Positions 1-14,400 of a stretch of 64,000 bases of DNA are shown piece by piece. The DNA lies in the NCBI GenBank assembly GCA_027257055.1, contig JAPVLO010000056.1:5208001-5272000 (forward strand). Direction: 5' to 3'. The notes below the pieces were generated by a model. The model had not been told where the DNA came from and ran no database searches. It was given only the letters and a program-made list of their open reading frames with translations. The first letter of the stretch is position 1; each line of letters begins with the position of its first letter. Made by a program: the position numbers and the translations under genes. The stretch comes from Cephalopachus bancanus (lineage: Eukaryota > Chordata > Mammalia > Primates > Tarsiidae).

Positions 1-819
1 GCTAGAATATGCATCAGTTTGTTCTGACTCCAGAGTTGGTGCTCTCAATCAGCTGTAATCATTGAAATCTAGTATCTTAAAACCCTCCTGAGAGGTTTTT
101 ACTTTGGGGTGTTAATAAATGAAAGTCCAGATGTGTATGTCCAAAATACAGCTCACAATTTTATGTACAGAGAGTTTTTTTGATTCAGTATTAATTTCAG
201 GATTTCCATTGAAGTGACACAACTGTGTTGTTTATTTACTTTAATTGCTACCAAAATTTAGTTGGTAAAATTGTTGAAGATAAACATCCTGGTTGGAGTT
301 AAAACATAGTCATGTAATAATTCTTATTCTGTTTTATTAGAAAATAATTGGACCATATTTTGCCTCATTAGTCCTATGTGTCCCTTCTCATTTGGTGTCC
401 CTTTAGTGTCCTTGAAGATCTGGGAAATAGAAGAAAAGGAGCTAATTGTCGGAGACCAAAAGTCCTAGTTAAGACATGTAGACTTGGCAATGCAAAAGAA
501 AAAAGTGAGATGTCAAGAGATTTCTGAATTTGAATACCATGTTTAATAGTGGGAAAGATTGACTGCCATTATAGTTGTTTGAGAAAGGTGAATGTGTTTA
601 TAAGAAAGAAAGCAGAATATATTTTTTAATGGAGAAGTTACTAAGTGTTTCTTGGGGCTAAAGTTGATTTGGGCTAGAAAGGAAGACACAGAGGAATGCA
701 AGACAAAGGGAGGAATTATCTTGGAAAGAATAGATTAAAATAGGTTATATCTAGATCCAGTTTCTAAAGGTAATTGCAATGTAAAATCATATACTTAGAT
801 TTTGTAGAGTCAGACTGGA

Positions 820-853
820 GTAATAGTCAGCGTTCTCTAGAGAAACAGAACCA

Positions 854-899
<46 letters not shown>

Positions 900-1285
900 C
901 ACGCGCGCGCGCATGTTTGTGTGTGTATACAGAAATATTTACTGTACAAAATTAGTTTATGTGATTGTGCAAGTTCAAAATCTTCAGTGTAGACCAGTAG
1001 GCTAGAGATCTAAAGAAGGGTCACTAGAGTCAGAAAGCCTTCTGCTGGCAGAATTTGCTCTTTTGGGGGGAAGGTCAGCTTTTTTCTTAAGACCTTCAAC
1101 TGATTGGATGAGGCCCACCTACATTATGGAAGGTAGTCTGCTTTTACTCAAAGTCTACTGATTCAAATGTTAATCTCATTTTAAAAATATCTTCCCACCA
1201 CCATCCAGATGCATTTGACCAAATGTTTGGGTTCTGTGACCTAGTCAAACTGACACAAAAAATTAACTATCACAACTGGCGTACC
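820..1285 (-). repeat. Old interspersed repeat of unsettled family
   Basis: The stretch with 'ttctctagagaaacagaacc', 'gattggatgaggcccaccta' and a closing 'attaactatcaca' matches a common old mammalian repeat that I recall as resembling an L1M 3' end. The exact family and orientation are not settled. The simple repeat at 857-914 lies inside it. Confidence 0.45.
857..914. repeat. (GT)n plus (GC)n alternating purine-pyrimidine microsatellite
   Basis: About 20 GT units run into an ACGCACGCGCGCGCGCATG stretch. Every step alternates purine and pyrimidine. The tract makes spurious Cys-Val open frames on the plus strand. Confidence 0.97.
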
Positions 1286-1793
1286 TTGTTTGGTTAAGTT
1301 TTTTTATGATTTAATCTGATATAAAAAGGAAATAAATCAATTTTGTTGACTTTGGCTCATTAAATTAATTTTATATTAATTACTATATTAATTGTAATAT
1401 AGTTGACTATATAGTCAAGTGTTATTCAAAACCTTATTAAATACACAAAAATTCATTATAGCAATTCTTTGTCTTGGCCATAAATATCAATATAGGACTT
1501 TGCTTTTAATTAAACTTGTCTTTGTAGACTTTGTAGACTCGTTTAAACTCATCCTACTTAATTCTCCTCACCTGAATAGATTTATTTTGGCCTTTGCCAT
1601 GTACTAGTGTTGCTCAGGGCAAATTACTTAGACTCTCCCATTCTCAGTTCCTTGAATAAGGCCTGAATAGTAAGGTTGTAAATAATAATAGAACTTTTTT
1701 CAAGTTACTATGATATTTAAATGAAGTAACATGGGAAAACATCAAGCACTGTGCTTGATACAGAGTAGAAGACACATTAAAATGTTGGTTTTC

Positions 1794-2079
1794 AGCCGGG
1801 CTCGGTGGCTTAGCCTGTAATCCCGCGCCTTTGGGAGGCTGAGGTGAGTGGATTGCCTGAGCCCGCGGGTTCAAGACCCGCCTGGGCAGCGAGACCTCAT
1901 CTCTACAATAAATCAAAAAATCAGCCGGGCATGGTAGCGCATGCCTGTAATTCCGGCTACTCGGAAGGCGGAGGCGGAAGGATTGCTGGACCCCAGCAGG
2001 CGAGGCTGCGGTGGCCGGAAGCGGCCACTGCACTCCAGTCTGGGTGACAGAGTGAGACTCCAACACACACACACACAAA
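1794..2079 (+). mobile_element. Alu, full length, lineage-specific type
   Basis: Dimeric Alu with both arms, the 'caataaatcaaaaaa' linker and a CA-rich tail. It is flanked by a perfect 15-bp target duplication, aaaatgttggttttc, at 1779-1793 and 2080-2094, which points to a fairly young insertion. Confidence 0.95.
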
Positions 2080-2346
2080 AAAATGTTGGTTTTCTTGTTT
2101 AGCCTTTCAGGATTGGGACTTTTAAATCTTCTTGCTAGCTGGGCACCTCATATGAAATATTTGGTAAATGTTTGTTAAATCAAAGATGTTAATGACTTAA
2201 ATTTTTAATATGATAAATTATAATAATATAAATAATATTTGCCATTCTTATTAAGACTAAGCTTTACCATATATAATAACTTTCTCTGTTCAATTGGTAT
2301 TTTTGTGTAATAAAAATATTTAATGTTTAGCATTTTTTTGTTTTAG

Positions 2347-2419
2347 TGATGTAACTTGGTTTGATGAATCTTGGTTAAGCCGAATTAAAGAGGATGTTGG
2401 GGACAACTGGAGAATAAAG
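2347..2419 (+). CDS. HOOK1: HOOK1 coding exon 3, residues 51-74
   Basis: Acceptor tttttttgttttag; donor gtatgc. The first base completes a codon begun in the previous exon. It encodes [20 protein letters not shown] followed by WRIK, part of the Hook domain fold. Ends in phase 0. Confidence 0.96.
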
Positions 2420-5400
2420 GTATGCAGAATGAATGGGAGAATGACTTGATCCAAACAGTGGTCCTAAAATGAGCACTGAGTGCAACACAATCTTTATTCA
2501 AATTAACTTATGCGTTTTATTGTGTACAGTTTGATGTTTAACATGTTTATGCTCTCATGTAACTACCATCATAATTAGATATAGAACATTTCCATAAACA
2601 GAAACATGTAGTTAATGCCCATTTTCTATTAATCCCTATTGCCATCCTGGCCCTAAGTGGCCACAAATCTGTTTTGTGTCACTATGGAGTTTATTTCTAG
2701 AATTCCATATAAATGAAACCATACAAAAGGTACTTTTTGTTTCTAGTGTCATTCATTCAGTATACTTTTGGGACTCATCCATGTTGCATGTATTGGTTGT
2801 TTTTGCTGAGGATTTCATTACATTAATATCCTACGGCTTGTTTAGCTTGTGGATGTTTGAATTGTTTCTGTTATTGGCTAGTATGGATACAACAGCCATG
2901 AACATTCATATATGATTCTTTGTGTAGATATATGTTTAATTTCTGTTGGGTGAATTCCTGAATGGAATTTCTGAGTTGTATAAGTATACATTTAACTTTA
3001 TAAGAAACTGCCAAAGTAATTTTCTGTATTTAAGTTGTTTTTATTGTGTCTTGTTGGACATTTGTTTATTTGATGTAGATTGTGTAGTTTGTTGATATAT
3101 AGTTCTTAACTGAATTATTATGCTAATAATATGCTAATGACTATATGATCTTTAGTGATGTTTCCTTTTCCTTTCCTGCTATTGGTAATTTGTGTCTATT
3201 TTCATTGAAAAGTCTGGGTAGATGTTTTTCAATTTTATTCTTTTATTTTTTTAAAGAATTAGTTTATGTTTTCTGTTTCATTTCCTCTCTGATCTTTATT
3301 TCCTTTCTCACAGTTAATCTGTTCTTCTTTTTCTTGATGCTTAGGGTGGAATCTTAAATAATCAATTTTAGGTCCTTCTTTCACTTAATATTAAACACTG
3401 CCTTAGCCACATCCTACACTTCTTGACATACTGTGCTCTTATTTTCATTTAGTTCACAATATTTGATAATTTTTCTTATTTTTTCTCTTTTGACCTACTG
3501 GCAAATTAGAAGTAGGTAATTCAAATAAAAAATATTTAAGGATTTTCTAGATATCTTTCTATTTACTCTTTTCCTATGGGTCTGAGAACATACTCTGTAT
3601 TGAGATATTCCTTTACATTTACTGAGACTTATTTTATGACCTAACACGTGGTCTATTTGGGGAATGTTCCATGTGCATTTGAAAACAATATGTAGTTGAT
3701 AGTGCTGTTTATATCTTTTGTGTCTTTATTAATTTTCTGTCTAATTCTTATCAGTTACAGAGAAGAATCCTTACATCTTTAATGTTTATAGTTTTGTTGA
3801 TTTCTCCTTTCTATTCTGTTAATTTTTACTTCGTGTATTTTGTATTTCTGTTATTAGGTTTATTACACATATTTTTTTGTATCTTTTTGAGGAATGAACT
3901 TCACTTATTATTATAAAATGCCTTTCTTTATCCTTGGTAACCTTCTTTGATTTGAAGTAATATTTGTCTGATATTAATGTAGCCACAATAGCTTTGTTAG
4001 GATTATATGTTTCATCAGTATTTCTTTTTTCATTTTTTTGAAATCTGTGTCTTTATATTGAAAGTGTTTCATGTAGACACCTAAGAGTTGGGTTTTGCAT
4101 TTTTATCCAATTTGTCAATCTAAATTTGATTCTTTTAAAACATTTTTTTCCTACTTTCTCTTTATGTTCATATTTTTGTTCAAATCCTTGGACACTTTAA
4201 AATTAGCAGTTTTAATATTTTCTTCTAATTCTTTCATTTTTCACTTTTGGGACCATTTCTGTTAACTGAATTTTCTCCTGATTTTGGTCCACATTTTCCT
4301 GCTTCTTGACGTGTAGCAATTTTTATTTTTTATTGTTTTTGGTAGAAATGAAGTCTCTGTGTTGCCCTGGCTGGTCTTTGAACTCCTAGGCTCAGACAAT
4401 CCTCCTGCCTCAGCCTCCCAAAGTGCTGGGATTACAGGCATGACCCACTGCGCCTGGCCCTATATTTGTAATATTTTATTGGATACTAGATATTTTGAAT
4501 TTTATTGAGTTCTTTTAAATTTTTTTTCCTTTGAAGAGTGTTGGACTTTGTTCGTGCAAGCAGTTAAGATACTTGTAAATCAGTTTGATCCTTTCAAGTC
4601 ATGTTTTTAGGCTGTGGCAGAGGGCAGATCCAAAGTTACTCTTCCTTCCAGGAGTAAGTTAGATCTACTACTAAGCTGTGACCTTTTGGGGGCCTTAGTG
4701 AATACTTTTTGCCTATAGTATATTGTCTTCACTCTGGCTAGTGGGAATTTCAAACATTTCTGGGCCTGTGTAATCTTTGGAATTTGTTTAGTTTATAGTT
4801 CCCTGGATTGTTCTTTCCTTGGAAAGAACACCAAGTTTATTCCATGCACATGCAAATTGTTATTTAGCCAAAAAGTCAAATAAGCCATTACACCAGATAT
4901 CCAGAACTCTTTTCTCTTCATAGCTCCCATTTTTTCATCTGTCTGCCCTGCAAATTCTAACTATCCTGGCCTTTCTGAACTTCTGATGTCAGTCTCTTGT
5001 TTGGTTTCTGTCTCCCTATATTGTAGTCCAGGGGTTCCCATCCCCTGGGCCACAGACTGGTCCTGGTCTGCGGCCTGTTAGGAACTGGGCCACACAGCAG
5101 GAGGTGAGCAGTGGGAAAGCCAGCAAAGCTTCATCTGTATTTACAGTCACTCCCCACCACTCACCTTACCGCCTGAGCTCCAGGTTCTGTCACATCAGTG
5201 ACAGCATTAGATTCTAATAGGAGCACGAACCCTAATGTGAACTGCACATGTGAGGGATCTAGGTTGAGTGTTCCTTATGAGAATCTAATGTCTGATGATC
5301 TGAGGTGGAGTTGAGGTGATGATGCTAGCGTTTGGAGTGGCTACAAATACAGATGAACATTAGCCATCAGGTTTACTGCACAGAGACCATAATAAATCAG

Positions 5401-8400
5401 TTGCTTGCATATCAAATAAGTCAGTTGCTTGACTCATATCAAAACGCTACCAGTGAGTGGCGATTGAGTTGATGTACTTCAGTTGTACAACTGCATCTGG
5501 TGGCAGACTTTGTCAGAATCTGACACTTATTTTAGTCTGCACGTGGCTCACCCGTTATTTTATTTACCACTTCTGTCTGCACCTCTGTTTTTTAAATTGT
5601 GATTTGTATAATTATTTCATTATATATTACAATGTAATAATAATGCAATTAAAGTACACTATAAGTGTTAGATGCTTCAGTTGTTCCGAAACCTTCCCCA
5701 CCCTCCTACCCCCGGTCCGTGGAAAAATTGTCTTCTACGAAACTGGTCCCCGATACCAAAAAATTGGGGACTACTGCTGTAGTCTAAAATTGAAAATTGT
5801 CTCAAGACAGAAATCCTGGGCTAGTGTAGACTCATCTTTTTGTTTTCCTTCGTTCAGAAAGCAGTTTTTTACTGCCTGTTGTCTAAAGCTTGAAAACATT
5901 TGTTTCATGTTATTTTGTCTTGTTTTCTAGTTATTTGTGACAGGAGAGAAAATCTAAACCCTGCTAACTTGCTCATGGCTGGTGGTGGAGATGATTAATA
6001 CATAAATCTTTAAAGTGGGCGCTTGACTTAATTGTGGCTCACTTTAAATAGAATCACCCTAGTTCATTAAACATTGGTTAAATCTCTGATTGTAAAAGAT
6101 CATGTGTTTGCTGTTATAGAGCTATAATGGGGTTTTTTTGTAATTTTTATTAGGAAAATTTTTTTTGAAAATGTTGGCATAATTTTTCTTTCATTATTAA
6201 TATGAAATAAGAATTTCTTTTTGTTTTTTACATTAGGCTAGTAATTTAAAGAAGATTCTTCAAGGAATTATGAGTTATTATCATGAGGTATGAAAAATAT
6301 CTGACTTTGTTTAAATACGAAATACTATATGATAAATATTGACACTGAAAAATTTGGCTTTTTGTTTGTAACATTTAACTGTAATGTAAGTCATAATTTT
6401 TAGAACATTCAAATTTTATGAAAATAAACAGGCTTAAGCTTAGATATATTGATTTACAAATTAGCTTTGTTTATGTATTGATACTCTTCAGATTTATTAT
6501 TTTCAAATAGAATTACCTTCATTTTTAATGTGATTTGATATTGTGCAATGTTATAAAGTAGACTTTCTAATTAATTGAAGTAATTTTCTACTTAAAATAT
6601 TATTTTGACATGTATGTCTAAGGTAAACAATAGCAAAGGCATACTGTGATATTATGCTCGTGCAAGTGAATTGGACAAAATGCAAAATCGAAGTATTATT
6701 AAAGTCATATTAGATTTTAAATAATTTGTTTTTCTTTGTTCAGCATCATAACAAGTTCTCTAGTATGGTTTTTTGCTATAAGAAAGTATATTGCTTAATG
6801 ATTGGAAACTTTTGGATTGACTTTGCTATCAAATTATTTTTGTTTTTGTTTAAATTTATCACACAATTAAACTTGTAATTTCTTTCAAAAATGTTTAATA
6901 CCCTGACATTTTTCAATTTATTATATGCATAAAACTCATTTTGAAGCTTTTTTTAATGCCAGGAAATGACAAGCAAAAAATTAAAAGGAAAGATAAGACC
7001 AGGGAAAAAATTAATTCATTAGGTTTGTTGTTCATTTGTAAAAGTGCAGTGGTTTTTATTGTTACTCTCTGTCAAGTGATCACATATCAAAATATTATGG
7101 CTATCCTTTAGGTTAACATAAACCTGTTTATTATTTAATAGACAGGCATAAGTTTTGTCATAGTAGACTAGACCAGGTGCTTCTTAAACAGATTCCTATC
7201 TCTAGCAGTGCAAAAAAGATTTAATTACAAATCAAAATATAGTTGCTTTTGATTGATTACTCAGAATTTTGGGAGATTGCCTGAACATTACTAACTGGTT
7301 TTAATTAATAATTATTGGTTTGTCATTTGTTAATTTGAGTCATTTCATGAACTTATTTATAATTTATTTTTGTAATAATATTAAATGTGGTGAATTCTTT
7401 ATCGCCTACATAAATGAGTGATCTAAGTTATTATTTTGTTATTGCAGTTTTTAGGGCAGCAGATTTCTGAAGCACTTATCCCTGACTTAAACCAAATAAC
7501 TGAATGTTCAGATTCTGTGCAGCTTGGGAGGTTACTCCAGCTTATATTAGGCTGTGCAGTCAACTGTGAAAAGAAGCAAGGTGAGTTAATTTCAATCATG
7601 TGAAGATTTCCACTTTTGAGAAACAACTTATATTGCTATATTAGATAGTGTTAAGATTTACTATTACAGATTGGCATAAAGGTTTCTAAGATGTAAACCA
7701 GTGACTGAGTATCAGAAAGAAAATTTTTATATGTGTTCATCTCTACCGTTAAATAGCTGGGTTTTTTTTGTTGTTGTTTTTTTTTTTTTTTTTTTAGGGC
7801 AAGGCAGTACTTCTCTATAGGTTTTTATTTTTTACCTAGAAATAATGTCAAAGATCTGTGTATTATGTTTTTCATAAAACAGAGGGACATTTGCTCATGG
7901 AATGTTAAAACTTCCCTAAATATTTAATTTCAAATTGACAAGTAGTATTAATTCATTTATAAACCTAGTCATTTTCTGTTATAATTGTGATTCTTTTTAT
8001 TTTTTCTTTGATTCATGCTTTGTTTATATTTTAATTACTGGTTATGTGTAATTTACTTTTGCTTAATTAATCTTACCAAGTTTGCCAGTTTTATTAATCT
8101 TTTTTCAAATAACCAACTTCTGGTTTCAGTTCTGTTTTGTTTTTACTGTTTAATTTTGTTCTTTTATCTCATTCTGTTTTCTTATGAATTAACCAGCTGT
8201 TCATATTCTAAGTTGTAATTGTTTTTTTAAGCTAGAATTTTTCCTTAAAGTGATGATTTTTTGCATCCCTCAAATTTTGGTATTTTAATATATAATATTT
8301 TAACAATTTACTCCTAACCAGTAAGCAATTATGTTCTCATATTTTTAAAAGGCAATTCAGTTTCTAGATTTTAAATAAAAGTTTAGCAAGTAGTAAATAT

Positions 8401-11400
8401 AAAGAAATAGTTTTATTTTTGTTATTTAAAAAATCAATACTTTCTAATATTTTTTGAGCTATGTGTCTGGGTTCTCAAATTTTAGGTGTAAGCAAATATA
8501 TTTAAAAACTAATAATTAAAAATTTAAAACAGAACACATGTAGATTATGACATATCTTCTATACTCTTGTGCTTTGCAGTGAGAATTGATAGAATGGACT
8601 GATTTGGTTAACAATACCCTGTGTATCTTGGTGGGGAAGAATATTATTTTTGTGAAGGTTTCAGCAGACTTAAAACATTCCATTATCCAGAAAAACCACT
8701 TAAAGGAAATAATTCTAGTGCCTGTGCATTCTCTAATTAATTTTTTTTCTTCCCTAGCCCTTAGTGGATAGGTGAATATTAGAATCTATCAGAATCTTTG
8801 TTCACATCTCTCTTACAAATAAAGGGAAGATTTAGAGAACTTTTAGAAGGTTTCTGATTATTAAAACAATAAGATAAGCATATTAGAAAATAATAAATCC
8901 TTAACATTTTTGGAAAATTGTTGTAGCTGGAGAACATACAGTTGAAGTAGACTTAGATCTGCATATACATGAAGAACTCTTTCTCATAGTTTCTCATTTT
9001 CTGTCAGGTCAGAATCACATTGACTTAACTGCATGTACATTTGTGGTGAGATTCAAGGATTCCCTTGATATATAAGACTTAGTGAATGATGGGCAGATGT
9101 TTCTAGGAGGCTGTATGAGTGCCTTCTTTGAAAGTCTTCCTGGAATGAATTACATAGGTGATACAATGATTTTTTTCTGGACCTCAGATTAGATAAGTAT
9201 TGTCATAGTTGTTTAAAGATTGATAGCAATTTCTTCTTTTTTTCTTTCTTGTAAGAAAATTAGAGAGTTTTTTCTTTAGGAGAAAATTAAAATATTTAAA
9301 AATATTTATATGAACATTTTCTAGTCTATTTTCAATGGGCATTACTAGTGGAAAAATAATGTATTTGCATAAAGGTTATCTGTGGTAAATGACTTTTTAT
9401 ATTTTGTTAATTGGATAGCTAAATTGCGATGTGTAAAGAGTAGATTTTTTCAGATTTGATTTCTTTTTAATTATAGAGCACATTCAAAATATAATGACAT
9501 TGGAAGAGTCTGTTCAACATGTGGTCATGACTGCTATTCAAGAGGTAAGTTATTTCATGTTCATATAAATATGAAAGTCTTAAACCAAATTATGTAATAC
9601 TTTTCATATAAATTTTATAGACGTGAGTCTCTCTTTACGTAAACTTGCCCTTTGCAGTGGATTTACTTACCTTTAGCCAAGTGAGTCTTCCTTTGTTTTT
9701 CTCCTCCCCCAAATTTTAAAAGGCTGTCCAACCCAGTTTTAGTATTCTATATGTTAAAAGCTGTCTGATAAATTAATATTGCCATGTTCCTTTAAATAAC
9801 TTCAGCTAAGCAGGAAAAGCAGGCTAAACAGACTCTGACCAGACAGGAATTTTCATTCTCTTTTTTTTCTGCCAATTAAAGCAGTCTTTCCTGATAGTTT
9901 ATATATACCATATGCATTTTCAGAATATTAGAACTATGAGCAAACATGGTGGTATCTAGGTTTTGGAGCCAGGTAACTGGATTTAAGCTAGTCTGGTTAT
10001 CTAAGTTGGACTGGGATGCAGAATTCATGTGGTACAGTGTTGATTCTTATAATATCAGGATAAAAGATTGAGATGAAATTGAGTGCAGAGGAGATCTGAG
10101 GAAAAGTAGAATGAGGGATTAGTGAGGAAAAACAGTTTGGAATGTGTGTATAATTTAGGGGGAGACATCATACAGGGCTTTAGTAGTCTGTGTACTCTGA
10201 GTTTGCATTGTTTTCTTGGATTCAGAGCATCACTGTATAGAAATCATTTGCCTTTCATGTGAAAAGGTTGTTTTACAGGATCTTTTTTTCATATAGTTAT
10301 AAATCCTTTTAAAGTTGACTTCTCAAATTAGGAATTTTGCCATATCACTAACTTAAATACTGCATTTAAAAAGTATGAATTTATGATATATAAGACTCAC
10401 TGTAAAATTAATGTTTATTCAGTAATGAATCTTTTAGAACTTGTGGTGAAATTGCTTAGTATATAAGTATTTTGAATATATCTGCATATTTGAAGTGTAG
10501 TTTACTTACAGTGTCCTCACTAATATGCTTTAATGTTATGTTAAATTAAAACTCTAATACAATTTTCATTTGAAGGGTGTTTTAAGCATCATAAAATTAA
10601 GGCAAGGAAAGCTAAATATAAATCATTTGACTGTCCTTTCAAGTAAATATATTTTTACTTCATAAACGTCTCACTATTGTGTTTAATTCTATTATCTTAA
10701 TTTCCTAGTTGATGAGTAAAGAAACATTGAACTCTCCCACAAATGATGCCGTTGGAGAATTAGAGCAACAGGTGAGTATCTTAGTATGTGAGGAAAATGT
10801 AGAAAACAGTGAAACAGTTCTTTTGCCAGTTGCTGTTGTGAAGCTTACAAATACACAAGAATATTTTCTTCCTTGCAGTTCCCAATTGCATAGTGTTATG
10901 TATTCCTTCATGAATGCAAGTAGTGTTGGCCTCCAGACTTTTTTGTGATCATGCTTGAAGAGTTGAGTGGCATTGAATATTCTTTCTGATATTAATAATG
11001 CGTATTTGATTCATGCTATGTGGTTCCACAGTTAAATAGTAGACAGCTAAAAAAAAAATCTACTAAGTCTTATTTTATCTAATAAGATAATATATTTTGT
11101 CACTGTTGCTATCCTCTCACTTGATGTTGAAGAAACAGCTCAAAGGCCCTAAAGTCAAGGCTTCTTTCCCCAGTTCTACTTCAGGACTATTTTATAGGGG
11201 GGAAAGTCACTCTGTTCCAATTTATAACCCAATATGGGATGTAGGGGAAAGGATAAGAGGGGAGGCAAATGCATCGAGTACTTTTTCTGTTATATTTTTA
11301 GAAATCTTTTTTTACCGATGTCATCAATCATCTCAAGGAGTATTTCGAATTACATTTTTTAAATAAAAAAATCTGTTTAAACATGCTGTGTTCTTTCTAA

Positions 11401-14400
11401 TTTTTCTGTGATGAAACTAAAGAGTGCTTCCTCTAATACTTAAAAAAAATTTTCACTAAGATGTACATACTGTTTTACTTCTTTGGGACCATAATCTTAA
11501 ATGTTAATGAGGCTGTGTAATCACACAAAGACAACAAGTTAAGACTCATTTGTTATCAGGTAAATTAAAAAAAACATTTTCAGTCCTAATGTATATATGT
11601 ATTATGAGAGAAATGTGTATTATGAGAGAAATGTGTGGAGGGATTGGGGTAGGGGGTGGTGTCAGGATGGAGTGCAGAGTCACAATCATAGCATATTGCA
11701 GGTTGCAGCCTCTAACTCCTGGGTTCAAGTGATCCTCCTTCCTTGGCCTTCCAAAGCACTGGGATTTTAGGAGTGGGCCGCCATACCCAGCCATGAGGAT
11801 ATCTTTCTATTTGTGCCAAAACATGATTTACTAATAACTTGAACATTTTATATTTTAGCTTAAAAGGGCCTTGGAAGAACTTCAGGAAGCACTAGCAGAA
11901 AAAGAAGAACTAAGGCAAAGATGTGAAGAACTGGACATGCAGGTACAGAAAAAAACTCTGAGCTGAGAAAAATTTCATCTTTAAGTTGGCAAAAGTTTTT
12001 TTATTTTAATTAATGGGCAGTGTATTTTGTAGATTGTGTTTTACTTCACAGAAGGAACATTAAAACAGTTTCTTATAGGCTTAAATATTCAAGTATAAAT
12101 TTTATAAATATTTTCCAAGAGTTGAAGTTTTCTGGCCCATTCCTTTGAGAAAATTATTCCGCTGATTGTAGACTTTTATTTAGATGAAGACTCAGTTTTC
12201 TTTTTTTTGTAATATTGGAAGACTAAGTCTCTACTTCATAGTGTGTTTGTGAATATTAAATGAATTAATTTATGGAAGTATTTAGTAGTGCCTAACCCTC
12301 AATAAACTGAAGTACATACTCTTTGTCTCTCTGTTTCATATATATGTATGTAGTCTCTCATGCCAAGTTTTTGCTAACATGTATCTATATATGAACATTT
12401 GTGTATATAATCCTTGTGTTCATATGCACATACGTGTTGGCAAAATAAACTTGGCGTGAGCAACACTAGTTAATGGTTAAGTGAGTGGATTGTCAAACAA
12501 AGATACCTGTATTCAGAACCTGGCTGTGTTATTCAGGTTCTGAATACAGGTATCTTTGTTTGACAATCTACTCACTTAACCATTAACTGTGTTACTAACT
12601 GGTTTTACACTCTCAGGCACATTACTTAATTTCTCTATACTTCAGCTTTCTCTTTTGAGAAATGGAGTGATGATGGTAATATCTTCCAGAGTGGTTGTGA
12701 GGATTAAGTGAATTAATATATATAAAGTCAGAGTCTGGCACAGAAGTGCTGTGTGTATGTTTGCTTATCTTGTTATTGTTATATAAAAATATAAATGTAA
12801 AATTTTGCATAAATCTAGAAAAGGGTATATAAAAGGTTGTGTACCTTCATCATATGCTGTGTGTTAGTTACGTTTTTTTTGTTCAAGTAATGAGTTAAAT
12901 AAATAGCTGACTCTGGAAAGCATAGGACAAGGAGCAATGATTGTGGTAGCGTTATCCTTGCTAGATAAAGTAAATATATAAAATGACAGGGCTGGGTAAT
13001 ATTTCCAACCCTCAAGGTTTTACAAATAATGAAAAGGGAAAGACTTGGGTCAGGGTGTCTAACTATTTAGGGTGGTGACAGCATTAGAATCCAGGTCTTC
13101 TAATTTCATCTTTAAAAAATAGTGCCTGTAGTTCCAGCTATTTGGAAGGCTGAGGCGGAAGGATCGCCGGAACCCAGCAGGTCGAGGCTGCGGTGGCCGG
13201 GAGTGTGCCACTGCACTCCAGTCTGGGCGACTGAGTGAGACTCCAACTCAAAAAAAAAAAAAAACAAAAAAAAAATCAGTCCTCTGTATTTGAATGAAGT
13301 AAACGTCTCAAGTACAGGGGGAAATTCTGTTCTCCTTTGCACCTTTCCTAACTACTGTTGTAACACATACCCTCACACATATGCAAAATACCTGAAATGG
13401 TTATTTTCAAACAGGATTATATTTACCCTATAAGTCTCATGGGATCTCCGTACAGTTTTCTGAGAAATTCTTATTCAATAAAGAACACAAGATTCTGCAT
13501 TAAAAGATTTACGTGTTCGTAACAAATAATGAAGAGTATCTGATCTGGTTTTAGGTGAAAAATACAGAAATCCCAAACAGGGACAGAAGCAGGTGCAAAG
13601 TGAACCTAAAGACCATGTCACCACGGGATCTTGTTAAAGGAGATGCCTGGAACCACCTAGGATTCCAAGTCATGGTTCTGGGGTTGATACAGGAAATTTG
13701 ATTATTCCCCACTCCTTCTCCCTCAGGTCTGTGGTAGAGGTGGCTCTGGAATCACCAAAACATAGGGATAGTATCTAGTTTGCTTACTTACTGGGTGTTC
13801 ATAACTGAAATTTGCCCTTGCCCTTGTTTTTTTTTTCCGTGTTTGGAGGATTCCTATCTCTAAATAAGTTTTGAAAACCGAGGGTGTTGTTTCTCCTCTA
13901 TCATTATATGACAGTCTCTACCCTCAAGCTCGAATAAGATACTCTTTTCTTTTCTTTGTGCCTTACCCTTACCCTGTGGTGTGCTTCTATGGAAGACCTT
14001 CAACATCTTTTACTTAATTGACTTAATAGTTTAATTTCTACTGTAAGGGTCTTTTTTATTTTATTTTATGATGTGGGGAACAATTCACGGTTAGGTATAC
14101 AAATGTTCATTATGCAGGTACTCTTGTAGATGAGGTGTACCCCTCCCTCCCCTGGCAGTTTCCCTTAACTGCCAATCCCACCTCCCTCTCCCCTGGCAGT
14201 TTCCCATTACTGCCAACCCATTTTTTATAGTATTATGATAATTGTTCAAGGCCCACTTTTGAGTGAAAACATATGACACTATGTTCTTTGTGTCTGTGGT
14301 AGATCTCTGAGTATCACAAGCATGCGCCACCATGCTTGGCTAACTTTTTTATTTATTGTAGAGATGAGGTGTCACCAAACCTAGGCTAGTCTCGAACTTG

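Larger units (their letters stand above)
1..2346 (+). other. HOOK1 intron 2 (3' part)
   Basis: Non-coding intronic sequence upstream of the first exon in the window. It holds an old interspersed repeat with a GT/GC tract (about 820-1285), a recent Alu (1794-2079), and otherwise unique AT-rich sequence. A polypyrimidine tract runs into the acceptor at 2346. Confidence 0.85.
10772..11858 (+). other. HOOK1 intron 7
   Basis: 1,087 bp. Holds an 18-bp tandem duplication (about 11598-11635) and an antisense Alu monomer (11661-11792). The rest has no recognised feature. Confidence 0.75.

Noticed and set aside
774..992. Cys-Val-rich open frame
   Set aside because: It is the GT microsatellite read as codons.
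1644..2078. Open frames over Alu copies (also 19275-19602, 24611-24937, 31996-32380, 38226-38471, 63384-63671)
   Set aside because: They translate Alu or antisense Alu sequence and have no conserved protein or splice context.
5457..5930. 157-codon frame in intron 3
   Set aside because: It runs through a MER1/Charlie element and beyond, with no recognisable transposase domain.
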